From positions 66,001 to 130,000 of the forward strand of contig NZ_CP102384.1 in the NCBI RefSeq assembly GCF_024628865.1: a DNA stretch of 64,000 nucleotides, read 5' to 3'. Every line of letters begins with the position of its first letter. Within the stretch, counting starts at the first letter, position 1. The notes under the pieces were generated by a model. The model did not search any database. It was not told where the DNA came from and saw only the letters and a program-made list of their open reading frames with translations. Below are positions 8,004 to 16,869 of this stretch, in pieces. The DNA is from Sphingopyxis sp. DBS4 (GTDB lineage Bacteria; Pseudomonadota; Alphaproteobacteria; Sphingomonadales; Sphingomonadaceae). The position numbers and the translations under genes were made by a program.

Positions 8004-10484
8004 ATGCGGAAGGCGATGGCTCTGGCGACGGCGCTGCTGCTGGCGGGAAGCGCCGGCATGGCGATGGCGGACAGCCCCGCGCCGGGTTCGGCGACGGTCC
8101 ATCCCGATCGCTGGCCGGAAGCGAAAAGCCCTGCCGCGATCACCGATGCCGCGACCGAAGCGCGGATCGACGCGCTGATCGCGCGCATGACGATCGAGCA
8201 GAAGGTCGGCCAGCTCATCCAGGCCGACATCAGCACGATCACCCCCAAAGACCTCGAAACCTACCCGCTCGGTTCGATCCTTGCGGGCGGCAACAGCGGC
8301 CCCAATGGCAATGAGCGGTCGAGCGCAGAGGATTGGGCGAAGCTGGTCGGCGAATTCCGCGCCGTGTCGTTGCAGCCGCAGGCGAATGGCGTCGCGATCC
8401 CGATCATCTTCGGCGTCGACGCGGTTCACGGCCACAACAATGTCCCCGGCGCGACGCTGTTCCCGCATAATATCGGTCTCGGCGCCGCGCACGATCCCGA
8501 GCTGATCCGGCGCATCGGGCAGGTCACCGCGGCCGAGATCGCGGGCAGCGGCATCGAATGGACCTTCGCCCCGACGCTCGCGGTGCCGCAGGATCTGCGC
8601 TGGGGGCGCAGCTACGAAGGCTATGCGTCCGATCCGAAGCTTGTCGCCGACTATGCGAAGGCGATGGTGCTCGGGCTGCAGGGACCGCTCGTCGCCGGGC
8701 GTTCGGTCGACGGCACGCATGTCGCCGCCACCGCGAAGCATTTCCTCGCCGACGGCGGCACCTTCGAGGGCAAGGATCAGGGCGACGCCCGGATCGGCGA
8801 GGAGGAGCTGATCGCGAAGCACGCGCAGGGCTATCCCGCCGCGATCGACGCCGGCGCGCTGACCGTGATGGCGAGCTTCTCGAGCTGGAACGGGGTCAAG
8901 AACCACGGCAACAAGGGGCTGCTCACCGACGCGCTCAAGGGCCGCATGGGCTTTCAGGGCTTCGTCGTCGGCGACTGGAACGGCCACGGCCAGGTCGCGG
9001 GATGCAGCGTCACCGATTGCCCGCAAACGATCATGGCGGGGCTCGACATGATCATGGCGCCCGACAGCTGGAAGGGCCTCTATGCCTCGACGCTTGCCGA
9101 GGCGAAGGACGGGCGCATCACCGCGGCGCGGCTCGACGACGCGGTGCGGCGCATCCTGCGCGTGAAGTATAAGCTCGGCCTGTTCGACGTCGAGCATGTC
9201 GACCGCGGCGACGTGTCGGCGGTCGGCGCGCCCGAGCATCTGGCGATCGCGCGCGAGGCGGTCGCGAAATCGCTCGTTCTCCTCAAGAACAATGGCGGCA
9301 TGCTGCCGATCCGGCCCGGCGCGCGCGTGCTCGTGACCGGCCCCGGCGCCGACGACATGGCGATGCAGGCCGGCGGCTGGACGATCAGCTGGCAGGGCAC
9401 CGACGTCACCCACGCCGATTTCCCGAACGGCCAGACGATCTGGGAAGCGCTGGACCAGGCGGTGCGCGACGCGGGCGGAACCGCGACGCTGTCGGAGGGC
9501 GGCACCTATGTGGAAAAGCCTGACGTCGCGGTCGTCGTCTTCGGCGAGCGCCCGTATGCCGAGTTTCAGGGCGACGTTCCGACGCTCGACTATCAGCCTG
9601 CCGAGGCGAAGGATCTTGCCGTCCTCAAGCAACTCAAGGCGGCGGGGATTCCGGTCGTTGCGGTCTTCCTGTCGGGACGGCCATTGTTCACCAATCCCGA
9701 GATCAACGCCGCCGATGCCTTCGTCGCGGCGTGGCTGCCGGGGTCGCAGGGCGCCGGCGTCGCCGAGGTGCTGGTCGCGCAGCGGGACGGCAAGGCGGCG
9801 CGCGACTTCACCGGCACGCTGCCCTTCGCCTGGCCCGCCGACGCGCGCTCGCCGATCGAAAAGCCCGAGTTCCCGGTCGGCTATGGCCTGACCTATGCCG
9901 ACCGGAAGACCGTGCCGCCGCTGTCCGAAAAACTCGGGGTCGACGTTGCGGCGATGCTCAATGTCGCCAATTTCTTCTCGGGCGGCCGCGCCCGCGCGCC
10001 GTGGCTGCTCTCGATCACCGACGGCGGCGGCTCGCGGCAGGTCGAATCGGCGCCGGTGGACAGCAGCTATGGCCTGCTCGCTACCCGCTCGGTCGACGTC
10101 GCGGCGCAGGAGGATGGCAAGAGCTTCGTCTGGACGGGGCCGGCCTCCTTCCGCCTCGCGGGACCGCCCGCCGACATGACGCGGCAGCTAAACAACAGCT
10201 TCGCGCTCAGGATCGACTGGCGGATCGATGCGGCGGGGCCGGCGACGCTGGCGTTCGGCGGCAAGGCCTTCGATCTGACCGCGCTCGTCGCGGCGGCGCC
10301 CGCAGGTAAGGTAGCGACGATCAAGATCCCGCTGCGCTGCTTCGCCGACGCAGGTGCCGATCTGGCGCATGTCGATTCGCCGGTGACGATTACGGGCGAC
10401 AAGGGGCTGGCGGTGACGCTGGTGAATACGAATGTCGAGGCGGTAGGTGAAAATCTGGCTTGTCCACCCGCAGCGCACGGCTAA
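8004..10484 (+). CDS. Secreted glycoside hydrolase family 3 (beta-glucosidase/exo-glucanase)
   Basis: 826 residues with an N-terminal signal peptide (hydrophobic segment ending MAMA, about residue 22). The GH3 N-domain shows GVDAVHGHNN (138-146), KHFLADGGT (245-253) and the nucleophile motif VVGDWNGHG with Asp324. The second domain, KSLVLLKNNGG onward, supplies the acid/base, and about 180 extra C-terminal residues follow, as in ExoP-like exo-1,3/1,4-beta-glucanases. It removes glucose from beta-glucans or cello-oligosaccharides, probably in the periplasm. The ATG at 8004 has GGGAGAG just upstream; in-frame ATG 7992 and TTG 7986 are less likely. A LacI-type operator precedes it and a sugar transporter follows. 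Confidence 0.92.
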   Translation: MRKAMALATALLLAGSAGMAMADSPAPGSATVHPDRWPEAKSPAAITDAATEARIDALIARMTIEQKVGQLIQADISTITPKDLETYPLGSILAGGNSGPNGNERSSAEDWAKLVGEFRAVSLQPQANGVAIPIIFGVDAVHGHNNVPGATLFPHNIGLGAAHDPELIRRIGQVTAAEIAGSGIEWTFAPTLAVPQDLRWGRSYEGYASDPKLVADYAKAMVLGLQGPLVAGRSVDGTHVAATAKHFLADGGTFEGKDQGDARIGEEELIAKHAQGYPAAIDAGALTVMASFSSWNGVKNHGNKGLLTDALKGRMGFQGFVVGDWNGHGQVAGCSVTDCPQTIMAGLDMIMAPDSWKGLYASTLAEAKDGRITAARLDDAVRRILRVKYKLGLFDVEHVDRGDVSAVGAPEHLAIAREAVAKSLVLLKNNGGMLPIRPGARVLVTGPGADDMAMQAGGWTISWQGTDVTHADFPNGQTIWEALDQAVRDAGGTATLSEGGTYVEKPDVAVVVFGERPYAEFQGDVPTLDYQPAEAKDLAVLKQLKAAGIPVVAVFLSGRPLFTNPEINAADAFVAAWLPGSQGAGVAEVLVAQRDGKAARDFTGTLPFAWPADARSPIEKPEFPVGYGLTYADRKTVPPLSEKLGVDVAAMLNVANFFSGGRARAPWLLSITDGGGSRQVESAPVDSSYGLLATRSVDVAAQEDGKSFVWTGPASFRLAGPPADMTRQLNNSFALRIDWRIDAAGPATLAFGGKAFDLTALVAAAPAGKVATIKIPLRCFADAGADLAHVDSPVTITGDKGLAVTLVNTNVEAVGENLACPPAAHG

Positions 10485-10549
10485 GCAAGTAAGCCAAGGG
10501 AAAAATGGGGCCGCGCTACGGGTCCGAGGGATAATCTGGGGAGAAGGCC

Positions 10550-11848
10550 ATGGCATTGGCGCCGAATGTCGCGACGAGCACCGATCCGAACCCGGAGGCA
10601 GGCAAGAGCGGCGGCAGCACGCGGGTCGTGCTGATCCTCGCCTTTGCGGTGTTCTTCCTGCTCGGCGGGGTGACGAACATCAACGACCTGCTGGTCGGCA
10701 AGTTCAAGCCGATGTTCCACCTGACGCACGCGCAGGCGAATCTGGTGCAGATGGCGTTTTTCATCGCCTATGCCGCCTTTTCGATCCCCGCCGGCATCAT
10801 CATGTCGAAGCTCGGCTATATCCGCACCTTCGTGCTCGGCTTCGCGATCGTCGCGGCGGCGGCCTTCCTGTTCATTCCGGCATCGGCGGCCGCCTCCTAC
10901 CCCGGCTTCCTCGCCGCGCTTTTCTGCATCGGCGCGGGGATCACGGTTCTGCAGGTAGCGATGAATCCGGTGATCACGACGCTGGGACCGGTCGAAACCT
11001 CGCACAGCCGCCTGACCTTTGCGCAGGCGTTCAATTCGATCGGCGTGTTCCTGATGGTCTATGGCGGCGCCACCTTCCTGCTCGGCGATTCGCAACCGCT
11101 CGACGCCGAGACCGCGAGCGAAGCGCAAATTCAGGCATATCGCGTCGCCGAGGGGGCTTCGATCGGCACCGCCTATATGTGGCTCGGTGTGCTGATGCTG
11201 GTGATTGCGGCGCTGTTCTGGATGTTTCGCTCGGCGCTCGATCGCGCCAAGGCCGACGATGTGAAGCTCGAGGGCACCTGGGGCCTGCTCGCCCACAACC
11301 GCCGCGTCCAGTTCGGCGCGCTGTGCCTCTTCACCTATGTCGGCGCCGAAGTGGCGATCGGCTCGAACCTCATCGCCTATCTCGGCGAACCGAGCGTCAT
11401 GGGGCTGGACCTTCAGGCCGCGGGCAAGCTGGTCGCGATCTATTGGCTGGGAGCATTGGTCGGACGGCTGCTCGGCGGCTTCATCCTGCGGCTGGCGAAG
11501 CCGGGACGCGTGCTTGCAATCTTTGCCGCGGGAGCGATCTCGCTGATCATCCTGTCGGCGGTTACGACCGGCACGGTGTCGGGCTGGGCGCTGATTCTGG
11601 TCGGCTTCTGCAATTCGCTGATGTTTCCGACGATCTTCAGCCTGGGGACCGAAGGGCTGGGCGAGCAGACGCCGCAGGGATCGGGCATCATGTGTACCGC
11701 GATCGTCGGCGGCGCGATCGTCCCCTATCTGTTCGGGACGGTGGCGGATATCGGCGGCAACATCCGGCTCGCGCTCGTGGTGCCGTTGATCTGCTACGCG
11801 ATCATCGCGAGTTTCGGGCTGTGGGCGGCGCGCCGCGCGGCGGCCTGA
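10550..11848 (+). CDS. Sugar MFS transporter, FucP/glucose-galactose type
   Basis: 432 residues, 12 hydrophobic segments. FFLLGGVTNINDLLVGKFKP, the FFIAYAAFSIPAG helix, VLQVAMNPVITTLGP and FAQAFNSIG are signatures of the FucP/GluP family of proton-coupled fucose, glucose or galactose transporters. A GGGGAGAAGG ribosome-binding site lies just before ATG 10550. Coming 65 nt after the GH3 gene, it most likely carries the glucose released by that enzyme across the inner membrane. The locus thus holds two MFS permeases of different subfamilies. Confidence 0.9.
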   Translation: MALAPNVATSTDPNPEAGKSGGSTRVVLILAFAVFFLLGGVTNINDLLVGKFKPMFHLTHAQANLVQMAFFIAYAAFSIPAGIIMSKLGYIRTFVLGFAIVAAAAFLFIPASAAASYPGFLAALFCIGAGITVLQVAMNPVITTLGPVETSHSRLTFAQAFNSIGVFLMVYGGATFLLGDSQPLDAETASEAQIQAYRVAEGASIGTAYMWLGVLMLVIAALFWMFRSALDRAKADDVKLEGTWGLLAHNRRVQFGALCLFTYVGAEVAIGSNLIAYLGEPSVMGLDLQAAGKLVAIYWLGALVGRLLGGFILRLAKPGRVLAIFAAGAISLIILSAVTTGTVSGWALILVGFCNSLMFPTIFSLGTEGLGEQTPQGSGIMCTAIVGGAIVPYLFGTVADIGGNIRLALVVPLICYAIIASFGLWAARRAAA

Positions 11849-11936
11849 CGATCCTGCGGCCCCCCGCTTGCGCCGCTTGCCCGGGCGGGGCATGGCTGAC
11901 GCGTGCGCACCGTCCGCGCACGGCAGGAGCAAGGCC

Positions 11937-12317
11937 ATGGCCCAAGGCATCGCACGTATCGGCAAGGACCGCTATCGCACCGAGATCGAGGTCGGCGGCC
12001 GCCCGCTCGTCGCCGACGAACCGCCGGCGCTCGGCGGGCAGGGCGCGGGCTTCGCGCCTTATGACCTGCTCCTCGCGAGCCTCGGCGCCTGCACCGCGAT
12101 CACGCTGCGCATGTATGCCGACCGCAAGGGCTGGCCGCTCGAATCGCTCGAGGTCGGCCTTCGTCTCCATGGGCAGGAAGAACGCCGCATCGCGCGGACG
12201 CTGACCATCGCCGGCCTCGACGACGAGCAGAAAGCCCGCCTCGCCGACATCGCCGAACGCACCCCGGTGACGCTGACGCTGAAGAACGGCCTGCCGATCG
12301 ACACGCGGCTGGGGTGA
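11937..12317 (+). CDS. OsmC family protein lacking the second cysteine
   Basis: 126 residues. The OsmC fold is recognisable from GFAPYDLLLASLGACTAITLRMYADRKGWPL. Family peroxidases use two cysteines: the first is present (Cys52 in GACTA), but the usual CPV segment near the C-terminus reads RTPVTLTL, so the second Cys is replaced by Thr. Organic hydroperoxidase activity by the usual disulfide mechanism is therefore doubtful. The ATG at 11937 was chosen because AGGAG lies about 8 nt upstream; an in-frame codon at 11868 would add an unrelated 23-residue extension. It stands alone between the sugar locus and the pilus cluster. Confidence 0.85.
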   Translation: MAQGIARIGKDRYRTEIEVGGRPLVADEPPALGGQGAGFAPYDLLLASLGACTAITLRMYADRKGWPLESLEVGLRLHGQEERRIARTLTIAGLDDEQKARLADIAERTPVTLTLKNGLPIDTRLG

Positions 12318-12806
12318 CGCGAAAAAATTGGCCCTGCCGGACTATGGGCGAACGCCTTCGGTACTCGGGGCGATGACGGGTTTCCGAGTCTCCAGAGATT
12401 TGAATGTAAATTAACTATTTTCTAAATATCTTAAAGGCCTGCCCGGTTGGGAAAAGCCGAAATAATTTAGGGCGGCCTCGGTCGTGGCCGTAGCGCCAAA
12501 AGAAGGGGCGCTTGGGGGCGGTGGCTCGCGAAGAGCAAAATAATCATTTTATATTATGCAATTATAAATATTAAAAAGCGGTTTCAGGTTGAGGCCGCTC
12601 TTGGGGCGCTCGTTCATTGCGGTAGGATTTGATGCGGGCGATGCCCTGAAATGAGACGCCAGCCACAGGTGCGCGCGATTCGGACTCGACAATGATTTAA
12701 TAAAAGTTAAGTTCCTCCTAACCGCAGCTTTTGCGGTCAGCGCCGCGTTAGCCGCGGCTCTTTAATCCCATGATGGGATCGGACCTTTACGGATGGGGGA
12801 ATATCA
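12318..12806 (+). promoter_or_regulatory. AT-rich intergenic leader of pilus cluster
   Basis: 489 nt without a supportable gene. Two AT-rich patches (about 12401-12438 and 12536-12578) contrast sharply with the GC-rich surroundings. Near its 3' end are ACCGCA/TGCGGT (12721-12737, 6-bp stem) and ATCCCA-TGA-TGGGAT (12765-12779, perfect), plus the 10-bp palindrome AGCCGCGGCT (12750-12759). The major pilin start at 12807 is preceded by GGATGGGGGA. A long regulated promoter/leader for the pilus operon is likely; no specific regulator can be named. Confidence 0.5.
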
Positions 12807-13379
12807 ATGAAAAAGCTTCTTCTCGCCGCTGCTGCGGCGTCTGTTTTTGCGGCTGCACCGGCTTTTGCGGCCGATTCGGACACCGAAGATTTCGACATCA
12901 ATGCCAGCGTGCCGGCAACCTGCACGATCAGCGATCCGGGCACTTTCGAAATGGGTCCGCTGAGCATCAACCTGACCGCCGCGCAGGCGAGCACGCTGAG
13001 CATCAATACGAGCATCGACAAGCGGCAGGATTTCTGGGTCAGCTGCAATGACACCAACAAGATGACGCTGTCGTCGGACAACAACGGTTTCCTGAAACGT
13101 GACGGCGCAGCGCCGACTGCGGCGGAAGCAGCGGAGGGCTTTACCGACAAGATCGGCTATGGCGTCAGCCCCTATAATTATCTCGACACCGGCACCTGGC
13201 AGGTTCAGCCGGCGCTGGTGACGGGCGCCACGTTCCATCAGGGCACCTCGCGTGGTGCGATCCACCGGAATGTGGAAATGTATGTCCGCATTCGCACGAC
13301 CGATCAGGCCGCGAATACGCGTCCGCTGGCGGGCGACTACACGGACAATGTCACGGTCACGGTCGCAATCGCGGCGTGA
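12807..13379 (+). CDS. Spore coat U domain protein, probable major pilin of archaic chaperone-usher pilus
   Basis: 190 residues: a signal peptide (KK, hydrophobic core, AFAA cleavage region near 22) followed by one SCPU-type domain. Two cysteines (in ATCTISDP and VSCND) could form the pilin-fold disulfide. The C-terminal strand AGDYTDNVTVTVAIAA matches the end of archaic-pilus subunits, which self-assemble by donor-strand exchange in the periplasm. First gene of the cluster, followed by chaperone, usher and tip genes, an order like CsuA/B-C-D-E. The start is supported by the purine-rich GGATGGGGGA immediately upstream. Confidence 0.88.
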   Translation: MKKLLLAAAAASVFAAAPAFAADSDTEDFDINASVPATCTISDPGTFEMGPLSINLTAAQASTLSINTSIDKRQDFWVSCNDTNKMTLSSDNNGFLKRDGAAPTAAEAAEGFTDKIGYGVSPYNYLDTGTWQVQPALVTGATFHQGTSRGAIHRNVEMYVRIRTTDQAANTRPLAGDYTDNVTVTVAIAA

Positions 13380-13503
13380 TGGATTGGAAGGGGCGGTGGC
13401 CGTGAGGGCTGCTCGCTCCTTCCTCGCATAGATGAGCGCCGGACTAGCGGCGGCGCCGGTGAAGGGGGCGCGTGCCCCCTTCGTTCGTTCGGGTGATCCT
13501 GAC

Positions 13504-14322
13504 ATGCCAAAAAAATGGGGACATATCGTGTCGTACGGGCCTTTCCTGTGGGCGCTGATGGCGGCTGTATCGGGACTGGGGGCGGTATCGGCGGAGGCGG
13601 CGCGCGTTACCCCGATGATCGTGGAAATGACACCGACGGGTCGCGGTGCGACGGCGCGGGTCGAAGTCACGAACACCGACGCGATCGACCTGCCGGTCGA
13701 AATCCGCATGTATCGCGGAAAGATCGATGAAACAGGGCAATTGGAACTGGAACCCGCGGAGGATCATTTCGCAGCCTATCCGCCCCAGGTCGTGATTCCG
13801 CCCAATGGGCGGCAGATATTCCGCGTCCAGTTCATCCCGCAGGGCGAGATGACGCAATCGGAAATCTATTACGCCAGTATCAGTCAGCTTCCCGTGAAGC
13901 TGGAGGAGGCAGGCTCGCGCATTCAAATGTTGATGCGTTTCAACATATTGCTCAACGTCGTTCCCGATGGGACGGTTGCGAAGCCGGCGCTGGAATCGGT
14001 GCAGTGGGTCGATCGCATGGTAGAACTGCCGCCCGATGCCGCCAAGGCCAACGCCGACAAGAATGTTCCGCCTCCGCATGAGCGCGGCCTAGAGGTGCGG
14101 GTGACCAATGGAGGAACGCGCTATTTCGCGGCCGGTCGGACTCCCTGGTCCGTAAAGGGCGTCGATGAAACGGGCGCCGTCATCGATCAAAACTACGACG
14201 TGCAGGCGATGTCGGGAATGATCGGCATGGGAATCGTCGCGCCGGGGCGGGCGCGGACTTTCGTTATCCCCATGGAGCGGAAACCCGTCATGAATAGCTT
14301 GAGGGTTAGTTTCGAACACTGA
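13504..14322 (+). CDS. Periplasmic pilus chaperone (PapD/CsuC-like)
   Basis: About 272 residues: signal peptide (hydrophobic segment to AVSAEA) and two Ig-like domains. Features of the FGS/FGL chaperone fold include ARVTPMIVEMTPTGRGATARVEVTN at the N-terminal strand, PPQVVIPPNGRQIFRVQF, and an RIQMLMRFNILLNV edge-strand region. It binds pilins such as the 12807 product and hands them to the usher. Start is uncertain: ATG 13432 would add 24 residues; ATG 13504 gives a normal signal peptide; GTG 13528 has a better-placed GGGGA ribosome-binding site. Confidence 0.85.
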   Translation: MPKKWGHIVSYGPFLWALMAAVSGLGAVSAEAARVTPMIVEMTPTGRGATARVEVTNTDAIDLPVEIRMYRGKIDETGQLELEPAEDHFAAYPPQVVIPPNGRQIFRVQFIPQGEMTQSEIYYASISQLPVKLEEAGSRIQMLMRFNILLNVVPDGTVAKPALESVQWVDRMVELPPDAAKANADKNVPPPHERGLEVRVTNGGTRYFAAGRTPWSVKGVDETGAVIDQNYDVQAMSGMIGMGIVAPGRARTFVIPMERKPVMNSLRVSFEH

Positions 14323-14349
14323 CCGACGCGATCGGTTGGAGGGGGAGCG

Positions 14350-16869
14350 TTGGGTTCAGCCATATTCACCAGCGTCGCGCTGCTGCTGCTCGCCGAATCC
14401 CCGGCGGCGAAAGCCATGGCCGACGCTCCTTCAACGGCGGACGGCGCGTGGGGTGAGCAGCCCGCAGTGGCTGATAATCCCGAGCCGGTGCCGCTTCCCG
14501 CGGGTCCGGCAACGCATATGACGCTGCCCATTATCAGTAATGATCGGGTCCATGGCGACGTCTTCGTCGATCTCTATCCCGACGGTCAGATTCGCTATGA
14601 TCGGAAAAGCCTGATCGAGCAACTCGCGCCGCTGATCTCGGACCAGTCGCGACCCAGTTTCGTGCGCTTGCTGGGCGGCGGCGATACGCTGACCTCCGAG
14701 CAGGTGGCGCTGGCGGGGGTGACCTTGCGCTACGACCCCGGCCTGCTTGAAATCCATGTCGACCGGATCGCGCCGGACATCGCGCCCGTCCGGCCATTGG
14801 GGGGGGTGCCAAACGCCAACCAGCCGCCGATCACGATGCAGCCCGAACGGTTCAGCGCCTATCTCAACATCGTCGGCGATTTTCTGGTCGAGGATTTCCG
14901 CGATTTCGACCGCCCCGCCTTCCTGTTGAACGGCGCCATCCGCACCGGCGGCATGGTGCTGGAATTCGATGGCGGTTATGACAAGCACCTGGCGACCGGT
15001 AGCGGCTTTTATCGTCGGGCGGTGCGACTGATCCGCGACGAACCCGACCATCAGCGGCGGTGGAGCGCCGGCGATATCCAGATTCCCAGCCTGAGCCTGA
15101 TCGGTGGTACCTTTCTGGGTGGTGTCGGCGTCGAAAAGGGGCGGCAGAATTTCATAGGCGCCAATCCGCTGACTTCGATCGGCGGCCAGCAGATTCTGCT
15201 GCAACGCGACGCAACGGTGGACGTGGTTGTCGACGGACAGCAGGTTCAGACCATGCAGCTGGCGGCCGGTCCCTATGATCTGGCGTCGCTGCGGGCGCAA
15301 TATAGTGGGCGGAACGCCCAGCTTTTCATCACCGACGTGACCGGGCGCCGTCAGCTTACTGATTTCGATACCTATGCCAGCACGATCGACTTGGCCCAGG
15401 GGGAGGAGGAATATAGCGCGGCGATCGGATTTCTGCCCCGCGCCTTCAATCTCAACCCCAGCTATCATGGCACCCCAGCCTTTTCGGGTCATTACCGCCG
15501 CGGCATCTCCAACCGGCTCTCGTTGGGCGGTGCGCTCCAGCTTTCGCGTGGCACCCAGACGCTCGGCGCAGAGATCGTGGCGGCGCCCCGTGCGATCCCG
15601 GGACGCTTCGATCTGTCCGGCGCGGTGAGCCGAGGCGACGGTTTCGGTTATGCGCTGCGCGGCAATTATTCGCTGGCTATCGGAGGGGATCGGGGCGGCG
15701 GCCAATTTTCGATCGCGGCCGATTATCGCAACGCTCGCTTCACCACCCTGATCGACCAGACAGGATTCGTGCAAGGCGAGGCGCTGAGCATCAATGCCAA
15801 TTACGCGCAAAGCCTCAATGAGCGGCTTATCCTGACCGTTGGCGCCAACTGGTTCAAGCGCGAAGGGATCAGAGTTAACCGCAGCGCCTATGCCGACCTC
15901 ACCTATCGCGCTCGAACATACCGGCTGGTGGGCGGGATCGAATATGGCGAAGGGGGAGGGCAGCGGCGAAACTTCGGCATTCGGATCGGTATCTCCGTGC
16001 CATTCGGCCGATCGACTCGCGGCGACGCCAGCTATAATAGCCGCCGGGATGAGACGCGTGCCTTCGTGTCGCGGAGCGAAAGCGACACAGTCGGATCCTG
16101 GGGCTATAATGTCGGGGTGCGCCGCTCGCCGGGATCGGCATCGCTCGATGCGTCCGGCGCTTATATCGGCAACCGTTTCTACAGTCGCGCCACTATCACA
16201 TCGACCGGGTCGGGGCTCGACCGGATCGACGATCGCCAGACTGCGCGTCTGCAAATTGGTACCTCGATTGCCTATGCGGGAGGCGCGTTGGCGATCGGAC
16301 GGCCGATCAACGACAGTTTCGTGATCGCGTCCCCGCACGAGGGCATGGAGGACCAGCAGGTTGTGATCGGCCAGTCGGTCCAGTCGCGCCGCTACGATGC
16401 GCTCAGCGGCTCGCTGGGTGCTGCGTTGGGCCCGCGTCTCACATCCTATTCGCGGCAGAGCATCCTCTATGATCTCGCCAAGGGCGCGCAGGGCTATGAC
16501 ATTGGCCCTGGCGTCGAAACGGTCGAGCCGCTCTATCGCAGCGGCTATCGCCTAGTCGTCGGTACCGACGCTACGGTCTCCGCCATCGGCTTTCTCAATC
16601 TGGGCGCTGAGCGGGCAGGCCTGGTGTCAGGCACCGTCACTTCGTCCGACGATGACGAGTTCGGGACTCAGCCCTTCTTCACCAATTCGGCAGGGCGGTT
16701 CGTTATCAGCGGGCTCAGACCCGGCAAGACATACGAGGCGCGATTGTTCGACTCGGCGGGGTTCTATAGGATCAGCGTGCCGAAGGATTCCGGCTCGCTG
16801 CTTCAACTAGGCGATGTTGCGATTGCGCCGGGAGTGACCGCAAAGGACAAGAGGCAGGGCGAAAAATGA
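14350..16869 (+). CDS. Outer-membrane usher protein (archaic chaperone-usher family)
   Basis: 839 residues. A PapC/CsuD-type usher: N-terminal periplasmic segment (about 55-170), long barrel with SAGDIQIPSLSLIGGTFLGGVGVEKGRQNF, and the plug-region pattern QQILLQRDATVDVVVDGQQVQTMQLAAGPYDLASL, then a C-terminal domain (FFTNSAGRFVISGLRPGKTYEARL). It catalyses pilin polymerisation and secretes the fibre. The start appears to be TTG 14350, because GGAGGGGGAG sits 3-12 nt upstream and the signal peptide begins there; ATG 14416 would remove it. The stop overlaps the next start (ATGATG). Confidence 0.88.
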   Translation: MGSAIFTSVALLLLAESPAAKAMADAPSTADGAWGEQPAVADNPEPVPLPAGPATHMTLPIISNDRVHGDVFVDLYPDGQIRYDRKSLIEQLAPLISDQSRPSFVRLLGGGDTLTSEQVALAGVTLRYDPGLLEIHVDRIAPDIAPVRPLGGVPNANQPPITMQPERFSAYLNIVGDFLVEDFRDFDRPAFLLNGAIRTGGMVLEFDGGYDKHLATGSGFYRRAVRLIRDEPDHQRRWSAGDIQIPSLSLIGGTFLGGVGVEKGRQNFIGANPLTSIGGQQILLQRDATVDVVVDGQQVQTMQLAAGPYDLASLRAQYSGRNAQLFITDVTGRRQLTDFDTYASTIDLAQGEEEYSAAIGFLPRAFNLNPSYHGTPAFSGHYRRGISNRLSLGGALQLSRGTQTLGAEIVAAPRAIPGRFDLSGAVSRGDGFGYALRGNYSLAIGGDRGGGQFSIAADYRNARFTTLIDQTGFVQGEALSINANYAQSLNERLILTVGANWFKREGIRVNRSAYADLTYRARTYRLVGGIEYGEGGGQRRNFGIRIGISVPFGRSTRGDASYNSRRDETRAFVSRSESDTVGSWGYNVGVRRSPGSASLDASGAYIGNRFYSRATITSTGSGLDRIDDRQTARLQIGTSIAYAGGALAIGRPINDSFVIASPHEGMEDQQVVIGQSVQSRRYDALSGSLGAALGPRLTSYSRQSILYDLAKGAQGYDIGPGVETVEPLYRSGYRLVVGTDATVSAIGFLNLGAERAGLVSGTVTSSDDDEFGTQPFFTNSAGRFVISGLRPGKTYEARLFDSAGFYRISVPKDSGSLLQLGDVAIAPGVTAKDKRQGEK

